Source: Lepus europaeus
Lineage: Eukaryota > Chordata > Mammalia > Lagomorpha > Leporidae
Assembly: GCF_033115175.1 (NCBI RefSeq)
Contig: NC_084839.1
Span: 36,937,501 to 37,001,500 of the forward strand
DNA length: 64,000 nucleotides
Reading direction: 5' to 3'
Shown: piece by piece, positions 34,692 to 44,860 of the stretch
Layout of the letters: each line of letters starts with the position of its first letter
Position numbering within the stretch: the first letter of the stretch is position 1
Position numbers and translations under genes: made by a program
The notes under the pieces: generated by a model
Database searches by the model: none
What the model was told of the DNA's origin: nothing
The model's input: the letters and a program-made list of their open reading frames with translations, nothing else

Positions 34692-34842
34692 AAGTAGTGT
34701 TTCTCAAATTTGGTGCATATCATAATCAGTTGTTCAGGTAATAAATTCAGAGAGGCACTGTTTCTTTGATATAGGACAGAACCTATATTTTTATCAAGTT
34801 TTCCAAGAATTGTGATACCTATACAAACCTTAGAACCACTGA
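34692..34842 (+). repeat. MER5A-like hAT relic
   Basis: 'agtgtttctcaaatttggtg', 'cataatcagttgttcaggta', ending 'accttagaaccactg', which matches the ends of MER5-type hAT MITEs (agtggttctcaa, gagaaccactg). Non-coding DNA-transposon fossil; the SINE at 34,846 inserted right beside it. Confidence 0.6.
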
Positions 34843-35096
34843 AGAGGCCAGCACCGCAGCTCACTAGAATAATCCTCTGCCTGCGGCACCAGCACACCGG
34901 GTTCTAGTCCCGGTTCAGGTGCCTGATTCTGTCCCGGTTGCTCCTCTTCCAGTCCAGCTCTTTGCTGTGGCCCGGGAAGGCAGTGGAGGATGGCCCAAGT
35001 GCTTGGGCCTGTACCCACATGGAAGACCGGGAGGAAGCACCTGGCTCCCGGCTTCGGATCGGTGCTGTGCGCCGGCTGTAGCGGTTATTTGAGGGG

Positions 35097-35102
35097 CAAA
35101 CC
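35097..35102. repeat. LTR target duplication CAAACC, left
   Basis: CAAACC is repeated at 35590-35595, exactly at the LTR borders. Six-base duplications are typical of class II (betaretrovirus-like) integrases. Confidence 0.88.
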
Positions 35103-35589
35103 TGTTGGGTCTTAGTCCACCCGTACAAGGATGGACTGGGTCCGAGGAAAGGTAAGTGTGCCGCTCGCCCGTTCCCCAGCCTCCTGGTCCCGGAGACAAT
35201 CAGACGCAGCGGGGAGCCAAGTCTAGCAAGGACTCATTTACCTTTTGCATAATTGTACCTTTTATAACACAAAACTGCAGAGTCATTGGGGCAGGGCTAA
35301 GGGCCAACCAATCACTTAAAAAATCACCTTATGGGGGGATTTCTATAGGACTAGCCCTATGTCTATACACTTGTTACTAGTTTTGTTACCTCCCTTGATG
35401 TTGCGCAGCCAATTAGTTTTAGTGGTAAACAACTTTGGATTCCACCCATCTTACTTCCTCTGGGCGCCATCTTACTTGGCTCCACGCGGCTTCGTTCCGC
35501 GCAGCTCGGGCGGGGGCACTCTGGAGCAGCTGCGCATGCGGAGCCCCCGGGCCGGGCCTGGCCTGGCCTGGCCGCGCTCATGCCCCACA
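35103..35589 (-). mobile_element. Solo LTR, class II ERV (IAP/betaretrovirus-like)
   Basis: 487 bp, beginning TGTTGGG and ending CCCCACA on the plus strand, so on the minus strand it starts TGTGGGG and ends CCCAACA, as proper LTRs do. Minus-strand orientation is supported by a TATA box (TATAAAA) at 35,260-35,266 with about 320 bp of GC-rich U3 upstream. U3 holds a YY1-like AAGATGGCGCC (around 35,463-35,474) and an NRF1-like TGCGCATGCG (35,531-35,540). No AATAAA is seen. No internal retroviral genes remain, so this is what is left after LTR-LTR recombination. Much higher CpG density than flanks. Small frames crossing it are incidental. Confidence 0.88.
35260..35266 (-). promoter_or_regulatory. 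LTR TATA box
   Basis: TATAAAA on the minus strand. Transcription would start near 35,230-35,235 and run leftwards through the rest of the LTR into the SINE 5' part and the MER5A relic. Activity is unknown. Confidence 0.65.
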
Positions 35590-35671
35590 CAAACCAACGG
35601 AAGGAGGACCTTTCTCTCCGTCTCTCCCTCTCACTGTCTAACTCTGCCTATAAAAAAAAAAAAAAAAAAAA

Positions 35672-36595
35672 CATTAAAGTCATTAAAGTAAAGTTAAGGC
35701 AGTGAGTACCGTCTTAGTCTAGCTGACTGATCAGAAGCAGAAAATGGGCATAAGAAAGGCATCAGTATCAACTTTCAGGTTATTGTGTCTTTGGCTAACA
35801 TGGGGAGGAATAATTAGCCTTCCAGCTGTATTATTGTAATGAAAGTCAGTTGTATTCTCCTCACTGATCTGATGTCTGGGCTCTGCAAAAGTCAATCCTA
35901 GTAGAGGATTGAAAGGTTGGAGCCAGAATCCCTCTGGACATGATATATGACAGATTATACACAACTCAGATTTTCTAATTCCCAATCTGTCTATATCAGG
36001 TCTTAAAAATCACAAGTGACAAATTACATGACATTTTAAAATATATATTTTTCTTCTAAGTATGATATTGTTTCATTGTCAACATGATTTATACATGAAA
36101 GAAAAACTGAAATTCACTGCAGTGGTTTTGGTTTAGCTAGGATAATATTTGCTCATTTCTTGCCAAATCTTTTGTGATTCATAGGAATTATAGTATTGAA
36201 CCAAACTCTGAATAATATTAAATCATGTGAAAGCTCAACTGAGAAAATATTTGCTCATTAACTTAATTTAAAAAGGCACCACCCACACACTAGCATGGTG
36301 CTAATATTGGCTAATCTTTAATGATATTACTGAACTTTTTATAAAAGTGCTTTGCACATTTAATATTAGTTTCACATTTGTTTAATGCCTGGAAATGATA
36401 TTTCCTGAAATTTGGATTTTAATTTAAAATAGTTGGGCAATATCTGGGTACAAGAATACAAGAATCAAAAAAGATCCAAATAATGTAGTGGTTTTCTGTT
36501 AATTCTCCTATTTCTAATAATACTTCATATAATAATTTATTTTAATATAATTTTATGTAAGATATTAAAATATTCCTTCATTTGCTACAAATGAG
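35672..36595. other. AT-rich sequence, nothing supported
   Basis: An 84-codon minus-strand frame (35731-35985) has no recognisable domain. Confidence 0.5.
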
Positions 36596-36597
36596 AG

Positions 36598-37150
36598 ACA
36601 ATTTGGGGTAGTAGATATGACTTCAGTTCTGATTCAGACACTGCTAAACATCTCTGATTCCTTGATTTAATCAGTTAATCTTTTTATTTTTAAGGTTTTT
36701 TTATTTATTTTTTTTTATTTTACTTGAAAGCCAGAGTTACGCATAGAGGGTAGAAGCAGAGAGAGAGAGAGAGAGAGAGATAGAGAGAGAAAGTCTTCCA
36801 TCTGCTGGTTCACTCCCCAATTGGCTGCAATGGGCAGAGCTTTGCCAATCCAAAGCCAGGAGCCAGGAGCTTCTTCCAGGTCTCCCTTGCAGGTGCAGGG
36901 GACCAAGCACTTGGGTCATCTTCTACTGCTTTCCCAGGCCATAGCAGAGAGCTGGATTGGAAGTGAAGCATCTGCAATTCTAACCAGCACTCATATAGTA
37001 TGTGGGCGCTGTAGGTGGTGGCTTTACCCACTACACCACAATGCCGGCCCCAGTCAATCTTATCTGAGAGTCAGTTTCCTCAATCTTAAAATAGTAAGAA
37101 AGATTGTTTGTAAATATCTCACCTGATTCCACAATTCTGTGGTTCTAGGT
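36598..37150 (+). repeat. MIR relic split by CSINE
   Basis: Left part 'cttcagttctgattcagaca', 'gatttaatcagttaatc'; right part 'gagagtcagtttcctcaatc', 'ttaaaatagtaagaaag' follows the MIR order on the plus strand (tcagtttcctcatctgtaaa). The CSINE lies between the two. Confidence 0.68.
36683..37050 (-). mobile_element. CSINE inside MIR, 11-bp TSD
   Basis: Inverted C-repeat with a GA-rich tract (about 36,760-36,790), 'ccatctgctggttcactcc', 'ggtctcccttgcaggtgcag', head 'caccacaatgccggcccc'. CAGTTAATCTT (36672-36682) and CAGTCAATCTT (37051-37061) are the duplications, one base apart. Frames on both strands are shadows. Confidence 0.93.
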
Positions 37151-37703
37151 TCTAACAACTAATCATTTCTATAGTTTTTAATAGAAATAGGACTTATTCT
37201 GAGAATATCTGTTACAGTCTTAGCATATTTTACCAAGGTCTTGACCTTAATTTTGCCGTATACATAAGAATCATGGATTCTGCTAGGATTTAACTGTAGG
37301 AAAATGAATTATCTTGCGTGTTGAGTAGTGTCAATATGACTCAATAATATGCCAAATTTGTCAGCATTATCACCAAATGACTTCTTCATTAAGGCTGTAA
37401 ATACCACCAGTGATACAGTTCAGTGCTATTTTAGCAATAGAAATTACATAAACATATTGTTTGCATTTTTATTTTTGTACTTACTGCAAATAAAGTGTCC
37501 TTGTTAAATACATTTTCTCCAAATAAACATAAATTCCAAAATAATTCTGTAACACATTAACTTAATTCATTAAATGTAAGGATGTTTCATTTCTCCAAAT
37601 AAATGCTTCCTTACTAAGAACTGAAACTACTTCCATCATTTTCCTAACATTTCTTTCTTCCTATTGAAAATTCTATTTTTACAATTTCTTGGGTACAATA
37701 CTA

Positions 37704-38071
37704 GGAGTTTAGGACAGTCTTGTGGCACCATGGGTTAAGCCACTACTTGGATGCCTGTGTTCCTCATTAGAGTACATGGGTTCCCTCCTTCCTGTACTTC
37801 CACTTCCAGCTTCCTGCCAATGTGCACCCTGGGAGGCAGCTGGTGATAACTCAAGACCTGGGTCCATGCCTCCCACATGAGAGACTGAGGTGTAGCTCCT
37901 GGCTCCTGACTTGGCCTGATCCTGTCACAGTTGTTGCGAGCATGTGCGAAGTAAATCAGCAGATAGAAGTGCTCTCTCTCTCTCTCTCTCTCTTTCTCTC
38001 TGTCTCTCTCTTTCTCTCTTTACCTCTCTTTCTCTGTCGCTACTCCTTTCAAGTAAATAAACACTAAAAAA
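37704..38071 (+). mobile_element. Old CSINE (CSINE3-like)
   Basis: 'cttgtggcaccatgggttaa', 'tgttcctcattagagtacat', 'ctggctcctgacttggcctg', 'agtaaatcagcagatagaag', a (CT)n tract, tail 'caagtaaataaacacta'. Confidence 0.78.
37974..38033. repeat. (TC)n-rich tract
   Basis: About 60 bp of TCTC/TTTC within the SINE 3' end; prone to length change. Confidence 0.9.
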
Positions 38072-40435
38072 GAGTATGGACCATGAAAATCATAGAACCT
38101 CACCAGATTTAAGTTTACTAGAAACCAAGATGATTTCTCTACCTACCTAACTACTGAGAAATACATAAAATACAGATAATTGCAATCTATGTCTTTGCTA
38201 TTTGTGAATAATATAGCTCTTCAAAAGGAAAAGTGCATTCTTTTGTGGTAGATACTAAGTAAAGGCAGATTTGACTCCAAAAGGAAGTAAGAATGATAAG
38301 CAGCTGAACACATAACTCATTAGGCTCCGCAAACTCCAGTGCCTTGCTGATGCAAGTTTCCCAGTCTGCAGATGATCATCGGGAAAGGGTAAGATTGGAA
38401 TCACCTTGAGGGATGTAGTAGAATTTACCTGAGATAATAGAATATACCTCTTGCTTCATAGTAACTAGCTAGCAGGCAATAACTACTCTTTTATGATTAG
38501 TTTAGTATGTGGAATAAAGCTACACGAAAGAAGTTTCCCTAGGTTCATGCTATTTTAAGATTGTATGCTATAAACACATTTGTTTTGACCTTAAAATTGA
38601 CTTCACTGAAGTAAAGAGTAGAATAATGGTCACGAGGGACTTGGAAAGAGATTGTTAGGGGATATAGAGGGAAGTTGGAACTAAAATACAGTTAGATGGG
38701 AGGAATAAGTTCTAATTTCCATAGCACAGTAGGCTGACTGGAGTTTTTGAAAATTTACTGTATATTTTATAAAGAACTAGAATGGAAGTAGTTGAAAATT
38801 CCAAACACAAAGAAATGTCAATTTTTTAAGGCGATGGAAATTTTAATTACCCTGATTTGATCATTGAACATTGCATACATGTATTGAATTAACACATAGT
38901 GCACCATAAATATGTCCAATTTTTGTGTGGTAACTAAAAATAAAAAGAAACATTAATTTTGTGTTGTCTGCTGTTCTTTGTGGCATATCAGATAAAAGTC
39001 AATAAGCATATTGGGATTCCTCACTTCTTTTCCTGGTACTTCATGGTTGGTCATAATTACTCATATGTTTTCAGCAACTGGGCTCAACCTGTTATTTTTG
39101 CCACCTGATATAATTTAGACTTCTCAAATTAGCTTTTTATTGTAGTCTTAAGAACCTTGCCCCTATTTCTTCTTAGAATCCATCAATTATTCCATCAAGA
39201 AAAATGGTCATCAAACATATATTCTTTCAAGAAGTACATAATTACAATATTTTGAAAAAGAAATTTGAGAAAACATAGTGGGATTACACATTAACTAGCT
39301 CTGACTTTTTTACCCTCTTACACCACTTTCTCCTCTGTTCTCTCTATGTCAGTCTACAAACTCTGGCCTCAGCTGGCCATGCCAGATCACTTGCTTGGTC
39401 ACTTGGGGTCTTCTGTTTCCCACAGAGCTTTGTCTGTGGTGTTGCTACTTGAACAGTCCAGGTACCTCACGGAGAGGAGTGGAGACACTTCAGAGGGAAA
39501 AGGAACAAAAATATTCACTTGCTTTGTGTTGAAGAAATTATAAGATGTCTTTCTGAGGATGGTCTTTTCTGTGCTCCTAGTCCTGCTGTGTTCTGGCTTT
39601 GGCAGGAACTGCCCTCTTGTTCGTAAAGACATTGGGGTTTACAAGAGCTGAACGACCTGCTCAGGGTCATGGGATCAGAGTTTTGGGAGTGTTCCAAGTC
39701 AGTTTTAGTCTATATCTTCCAAATGCAGCACTGGGATTCTTTCCACTAGTTCTTTCCAACATCTCTATTCTGGGATTATTATCAGTTGTGCCTGAACTTG
39801 TCTCTTGGAGTTCCTGTCATGCATTCAAGGACTTCATGAGGTGCTTTGATTATGAAAAAGGGAGACATCTGAAAGCTCAGGTATGATGAAAACCAAGAAT
39901 GTTAACAGGCACTTAAACTAAGATGTAAGGATTTATGAAGATATGTATACCCTCACTGTGTCATCTCACAAACGCGGTTATTAATGTTAGGAGCTATCCC
40001 CATAGCACTTGAGAAGAAAAGTAGCTGTTGGCAGGATGGTAGCTCTGTTTCTGGATTAGGTAAATTCTCTTTCATGAATTCAACAGAAAGGGATGAGGTT
40101 ATCATGGACTCGGTACTGGATGTTTTCATTCAGCATAGTACCAGTGGTGTGGGCAAGATATTAGAATTTCCTGAAAGATGTATGTATTTTGGGTTCCGGC
40201 TGACTTGGTGCTTCTGGAAAGGTTAAATATTAAAATGAAATTAAATAAGATGTAAAAGTTGTTATGTAGCACCTTGCACATGTGTTAAAATGATTAAATC
40301 CATTATTTTCTATGTTGTTGGATGAATGGGATAAAAGCATTCTGAAAATATCCCTAGATTTCAATAGATAAAAGCTTAATAGTTCACAATAGTAAAGGTT
40401 AGTTGTTTTAATAATAAAAAACTATAGTATATCTT
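38072..40435. other. Repeat-poor stretch, no gene called
   Basis: 2.4 kb with few recognisable repeats. Overlapping frames at 39346-39886 on both strands (up to 95 codons) have no recognisable domain; the dual-strand openness argues against coding. 'aacagtccaggtacctcacg' begins a mildly GC-rich patch (39,330-39,900) that may be conserved non-coding DNA. Confidence 0.45.
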
Positions 40436-40439
40436 GAAA

Positions 40440-40625
40440 TTTTTCTTTTATAATGGCAATTCAAAACTCCAGGTCATATTACAATCATTCAAGAATGAAC
40501 AAACATACAAAACCCAAGCCATGTGTCTGACCAGTTAAACCTGAATCTCTGGAGAAAGGAACTGGGTAGTGTTTTAAAGCTCTCCAGATGAATCTGACAT
40601 GTGGCTTAGTTGACAAACACTGATT
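40440..40625 (+). repeat. MER5A-like hAT relic
   Basis: 'acctgaatctctggagaaag', 'gggtagtgttttaaagctct', 'ccagatgaatctgacatgtg', 'ttgacaaacactgatt' match the MER5 3' half (ggtagtgttttaaagctcc, caggtgattctaatgtg, gagaaacactg). Confidence 0.7.
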
Positions 40626-40919
40626 GCTGACATCAATGGTCCAGGAGAGTCTAAGCATGAAATCTTCTTTTGATGGTCATGGTATATGTGTATCTGTTAC
40701 AGGGTCAGTGATAATGGCCTATGGGTTTGTGCCCTCACCTTTCATGATGTTCTATTCATTCCCTCAGGTGTCTGAAGAGGGCATGTCAGCCTGCAGTGTC
40801 TCTCATAATGGCAAATGATGCCCAAGTAATGTGAGAGCTGATCCAGGTCCCATAGAGCTTGAGGGAAGACACCAATTTGCAGACTTCTTATTGCTCAATT
40901 GTAAGTTACCATGACTGTC

Positions 40920-41050
40920 TCTTGCTTTTCTATGTCTCCTTTGATCCTTTTCTTTCTCTCTCTCTCTTTTTTTTTTCTCTTTGTTAAGCCCCCTGCTTCT
41001 CAGCTTCTTGGTTTCTTTCCCTTTTTTCTTTAATTTCTCTTTCTCAGAGA
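40920..41050. repeat. Pyrimidine-rich tract
   Basis: (TC)n- and T-rich low-complexity run around 40,945-40,980 and beyond. The minus-strand 90-codon frame here (40803-41075) is lysine/arginine-rich because of it and is not a gene. Confidence 0.8.
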
Positions 41051-41465
41051 AAATACACTTCCTGGAGGATAACAAAATAAAGCTAGTCTAAAATCGATGC
41101 TAATATATACCATTGTAACACTAGCTACTTACAGGATTCTTGGCAGTTCCAGATTACCACAACACAACTTGACTTTTGAATTTAACATCACATGCAAGGA
41201 ATACTTACAAAAAGTGAGTTCAATTTTAGTGATTATTTTTAAATAACCATTAATGAATTATTAATATTTCTGGTGAATAGTTTCTAATACTCTTAATGGA
41301 ATTAATTCCATTAATTAATTTAGCTTCCTAAAAACATATTTATCTGGAATTCCATGGAGGAAAAAATGTTTTAGAAGTGATGCTTTATTATACTAAAATC
41401 TTTTTCTTAGTTTCTGTTTTCCATAAGCAAAGTAGCATTGGAGAACAAACTTTACAATATGACTT

Positions 41466-41795
41466 TTTTTTTTTTTAAGATTTATTTATTTATTTGAAAG
41501 TCAGAGTTACACAGAGAGAGGAGAGGCAGAGAGAGGTCTTCCATCCAATGGTTCACTCCCCAGATGGCTGCAACGGCCAGAGCTGTACTGATCTGAAGCC
41601 AGGAGCCAGGAGATTCTTCCAGGTCTCCCACACGGGTGTAGGGGCCCAAGGACTTGGGCCATCTTCTACTCCTTTCCCAGGCCATAGCAGAGAGCTGGAT
41701 CGGAAGAGGAGCAGCTGGGACTAGAACCGGCGCCCATATGGGATGCCAGCACTTCAGGCAAGGACGTTAACCCACTGCGCCACAGCGCCAGCCCC
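41466..41795 (-). mobile_element. CSINE, young, 13-bp TSD
   Basis: Inverted C-repeat, close to consensus: 'agatttatttatttatttg', 'aagtcagagttacacagag', 'ctggtgtag'-type text, 'gggcccaaggacttgggcca', head 'tgcgccacagcgccagcccc'. TACAATATGACTT at 41453-41465 and 41796-41808 is an exact duplication. Frames on both strands are shadows. Confidence 0.95.
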
Positions 41796-41954
41796 TACAA
41801 TATGACTTCTGAGTGTTTCCTTGTGATCCAAAAGGTTCACATTCAAAACTCACACACAAATATTATGCCTTAGAGATGGTCAAAAACAAAACTAAATCAT
41901 ATTCACTTCCTTTAATGTTTATATTTGTGTCAATACCAGTGTCTGAGCAGCACT

Positions 41955-42300
41955 TTTCCTTTCCTTCCTTTTTACATTTTATTTGTTATACAAGTTTCAT
42001 GTACTTCATATATGCAGATTTAGGAACACAGTGATACTTCCCCCCTACACTCCCTCCCACTCATGCTCCAACCCTTCTTTCTCCTCCCTTTCCCATCCCC
42101 ACTCTTAATTTTTACAAAGATCTACTTTCAATTTACTTAATTATTGTAAAGTTAACCTTACACGAAGCAAAAGAGTTCAATAAATAGTATGAAGGAAAAA
42201 AAAAAAAACAAACAAAAAAACACTATTCCTCAACAGAAGAGACAAGGGCTATAAACAATCATCAAATCTCAAAATGCCCATTTCACTTCAATACATTACA
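41955..42300 (-). mobile_element. LINE-1 3'-end fragment
   Basis: 'ttatttgttatacaagtttc', 'ggaacacagtgatacttccc', 'ccctcccactcatgctccaa', 'aagatctactttcaatttac', 'gacaagggctataaacaatc', 'atcaaatctcaaaatgccca'. Antisense 3' UTR of the same L1 lineage seen at 18.3 kb. A CSINE inserted at its end. Confidence 0.75.
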
Positions 42301-42304
42301 TTTT

Positions 42305-42600
42305 TTAAAGAATTACAGAGATAGAGAGAGAGATTGAGAGAGAGAGAGAGCGAGCTTCCATCCACTGGTTCACTCCCCAAATGGCTGGAGTTACACCAAT
42401 CTGAAACCAGGAGCCTGGAGCTTCTTCCAGCTCTCCATGCAGATATAGGGGCTCAAGCTCTTGGGCCATCTTCTACTGCTTTCCCAGGCCATAGTAGAGA
42501 GCTGGATCAGAAGTGGAGCACCTGGAACTCGAACCAGTGCCCATATGGGATGCTGGCGCTGGTGGTGCCTTTACTGGCTACACCACAGTGATGGCCCTAG
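42305..42600 (-). mobile_element. CSINE inside the L1 end
   Basis: 'agaattacagagatagagag', 'ccatccactggttcactcc', 'ttgggccatcttctactgct', head 'taccccacag'-like 'acaccacagtgatggccc'. TACATTACATTTT (42292-42304) and TACATTATATTTT (42601-42613) form a one-mismatch duplication. The 85- and 105-codon frames (42334-42778) are shadows. Confidence 0.9.
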
Positions 42601-42614
42601 TACATTATATTTTA

Positions 42615-43205
42615 ACATCAGTTCTGAATACTTCTTAGCTCTTCCAGCCCATGTTGGAGCTTTAGGTAGGGAAGAGGAAAAGTTTCTATTTCAACAGGTA
42701 TTTTTCCAATCCACACTGAATAAAATGTGTCTAATAGTTCATTTATTGATCCTTAGTCTGAGTCCCTGCCTCAACTAAAATGTCTAAAGATTCTCAGCAC
42801 AGTCTAGCAAGTCTAATATCTAATGAAATGATTTTAACTGAATTACTCACTTTGCCCCAAAACCCCGCCATTAGGTAAAAGTTATGACCAACACATTTAG
42901 TTATGGACTGTTTTCTCCAGGGGCCCTCAGGGTACTAGGGAGACAGATGTCCATGATCAATTCCACGAAGCACAGTAAATGTTATCCAAGGGAGCCCAGA
43001 AGAGGAAAGGAGACATGTGGCTTGCAGGACTGAGAAAAGGACACCAGAGATGACACGATTTCAGCCCAGGAAGTCAGTCCGCAGTTAACTCTGCAAAGAG
43101 CTTGGGCACAATAAAACAAGTCAGAGGGACAACACAATGTGAAAAGACGCACGGGCATGTTCAGAGAGTGACGTGAAATAGTGTACAGGCTAGCACACTT
43201 ATAGA
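42615..43205. other. No supported gene or repeat
   Basis: Mixed-composition unique sequence; nothing recognised. Confidence 0.5.
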
Positions 43206-43209
43206 GAGG

Positions 43210-43345
43210 GTGGGTAGAAGGAAGATTTTCAAAGGCTTGGTCAAAGCCAAGAATTTGAAGGTTTTTGTATGCAAAAATAAGGACTTTGCACCTGATTCTG
43301 TAGCTAATAGGGCAGTTAAAGATATTTTAATGCAGAGTGATTTCT
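43210..43345 (+). repeat. Ancient dispersed repeat, unassigned
   Basis: 'aggcttggtcaaagccaaga', 'ttttgtatgcaaaaataagg', 'actttgcacctgattctgta' share order with 34,440-34,545 and 59,345-59,400. Old and decayed. Confidence 0.4.
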
Positions 43346-43366
43346 GGATATTTGTTCTTCAGAAAG

Positions 43367-43370
<4 letters not shown>

Positions 43371-43400
<30 letters not shown>
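43371..43400. repeat. T30 homopolymer
   Basis: Thirty T's with no SINE or L1 body on either side. Could be an isolated expanded homopolymer or the tail of a very short insertion; length in the source data may be unreliable. Confidence 0.9.
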
Positions 43401-43402
<2 letters not shown>

Positions 43403-43584
43403 CACATATAGAGGATTAATCAAGAGCTAATAGTAGGCTAAGCAGTTCAAGAAAGAGATGTCCCTGGCCTTGGAGAGAAGATAGAGGATTAATGTTTGAG
43501 AAGATTCCATTAAGTATAATGGGTAATGCTTGCTGTTGGTTGGGCTTGCATTGTGAGGGAGTTTGCTTAAGAGAAGGTTAACTT

Positions 43585-43909
43585 CGGCTGGCGCTGCGGC
43601 TCAATAGGCTAATCCTCTGTCTGCGGCGCTGGCACACCGGGTTCTGGTCCCGGTAGGGGCACCGGATTCTGTCCCGGTTGCCCCTCTTCCAGGCCAGCTC
43701 TCTGCTATGGCCCCGGGAGTGCAGTGGAGGATGGCCCAAGTCCTTGGGCCCTGCACCCCATGGGAAACCAGGATAAGCACCTGGCTCCTGCCTTCAGATC
43801 AGCACGGTGCGCCGGCTGCAGCACGCCGGCCGAGGTGGCCATTGAGGGGTCTCTGTCTCTCTCTCTCACTGTCCACTCTGCCTGTCAAAAAAAAAAAAAA
43901 AAAAAAGAG
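43585..43909 (+). mobile_element. Young GC-rich SINE, 15-bp TSD
   Basis: Head 'cggctggcgctgcggctcaa', 'gttctggtcccggtagg', body 'gcagtggaggatggccca', short 3' (about 40 bp missing before 'ctctgtctct'), long A tail. AGAGAAGGTTAACTT at 43570-43584 and 43910-43924 is exact. Frames here are shadows. Confidence 0.95.
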
Positions 43910-44399
43910 AGAGAAGGTTAACTTTGAAGTGCCTGGGATCACTAGAGGTAACTAACTAATGGTCACTGTAAATTCATGATTAGAGTTTGAGAGACAGGTG
44001 AAATAATTTGGATGTATGAGGAAAAAGCAGAGACTAGAATAGAAAGAAAAATCCATCAAAAGCAAAACTCCCATGGCAAGGTTTTCATTGCCATACTTCA
44101 GTTTTTAGTAGACTCCATTTTTAGGGTTTAATAGGGTTTTTACAGGTTTGATAGGATGAATTATACTTTGATTCATGTTTATAGGCTTTTGGTCACATTT
44201 TACATATCTTTTGAGTCTCTGAGAAGAGAATAGCCTTAAGTGGTAATGTATTATTATTATTTTTTATTTTCAAAGACATTAAGATTTTACATCAGCAACG
44301 CTATGTCTCTTTAACACCAACAATGATAGTCATTACTTGCCATTTTAAGCTAGAAGAGAGGCGCTAAGCGTTATATTCAAATTCTTAAGAAACAAGAAC

Positions 44400-44515
44400 A
44401 AGTCATAGTCTCTGTTTATACAGGTGAAGGAAATGAAGCTTGGAGAGTTTATAACTGGGGTTCAAAGTCAAGTTCCCTGTCTCCAACTCCTATATTCTAT
44501 GCCAGTAGCTTTAAT
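44400..44515 (-). repeat. MIR relic
   Basis: 'tatacaggtgaaggaaatga', 'agcttggagagtttataact', 'ggggttcaaagtcaagttcc' follow the antisense MIR order (acagatgaggaaactgaggc, agagaggttaagtaact). Confidence 0.7.
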
Positions 44516-44589
44516 ACATTTGCACATGCCTAGATACAATCCCAGAGACTTTGAATTAATTGCCTGGAGGGAAACTCATACACTGGTTT

Positions 44590-44607
44590 AAAAGGTCTGG
44601 TAATTCT
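44590..44607. repeat. 18-bp TSD, left
   Basis: AAAAGGTCTGGTAATTCT, repeated exactly at 45032-45049. The preceding bases read TT|AAAA, the L1 endonuclease cut-site pattern. Confidence 0.95.
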
Positions 44608-44640
44608 CAAACACCCTGCTCCCTTCCTCAGGTCTGATAA

Positions 44641-44725
44641 CATTTGCATCCATAAAGTCCTTTGTTTCAGACCTTCAAGAGAAGTTTTTCTATTTACATC
44701 CAAAAAGCCCTTTGTTCCAAGAGGA
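44641..44725. repeat. Imperfect 50-bp-period duplication in U3
   Basis: 'gcatccataaagtcctttg' at about 44,646 and 'acatccaaaaagccctttg' at about 44,696 sit 50 bp apart. Each solo LTR holds a single version of this segment. Confidence 0.7.
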
Positions 44726-44816
44726 GCAGAGGTGGGGAAGCAAGACCCATCTCCTTAAAACCCCCAGCCTCAACTGGACTGCGCGCTCAGCTCTCTGCAT
44801 CTTTGCTGAATTGCCC

Positions 44817-44860
44817 GCCTGGCCTGGCCTGGCCTGGCCTGGCCTGGCCTGGCCTGGCCA
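44817..44860. repeat. (GGCCT)n pentamer tract
   Basis: Seven perfect GGCCT units plus partials. The solo LTRs have only about 1-2 units at this position, so the tract expanded in the retrocopy or its source. Confidence 0.95.

Larger units (their letters stand above)
34846..35671 (+). mobile_element. Young-type SINE split by a solo LTR
   Basis: 5' part 34846-35102: 'ggccagcaccgcagctcact', 'gttctagtcccggttcag', 'gcagtggaggatggccca'. 3' part 35590-35671: 'aaccaacggaaggagga', 'cctttctctccgtctctcc', then 20 A's. The two parts join into a normal GC-rich SINE once the LTR (35103-35589) and one copy of its 6-bp duplication are removed. Frames here are shadows. Confidence 0.93.

Noticed and set aside
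35103..35589. Full provirus at the IAP-like LTR
   Set aside because: One LTR only, with target duplications at both ends; no gag, pol or env between or beside.
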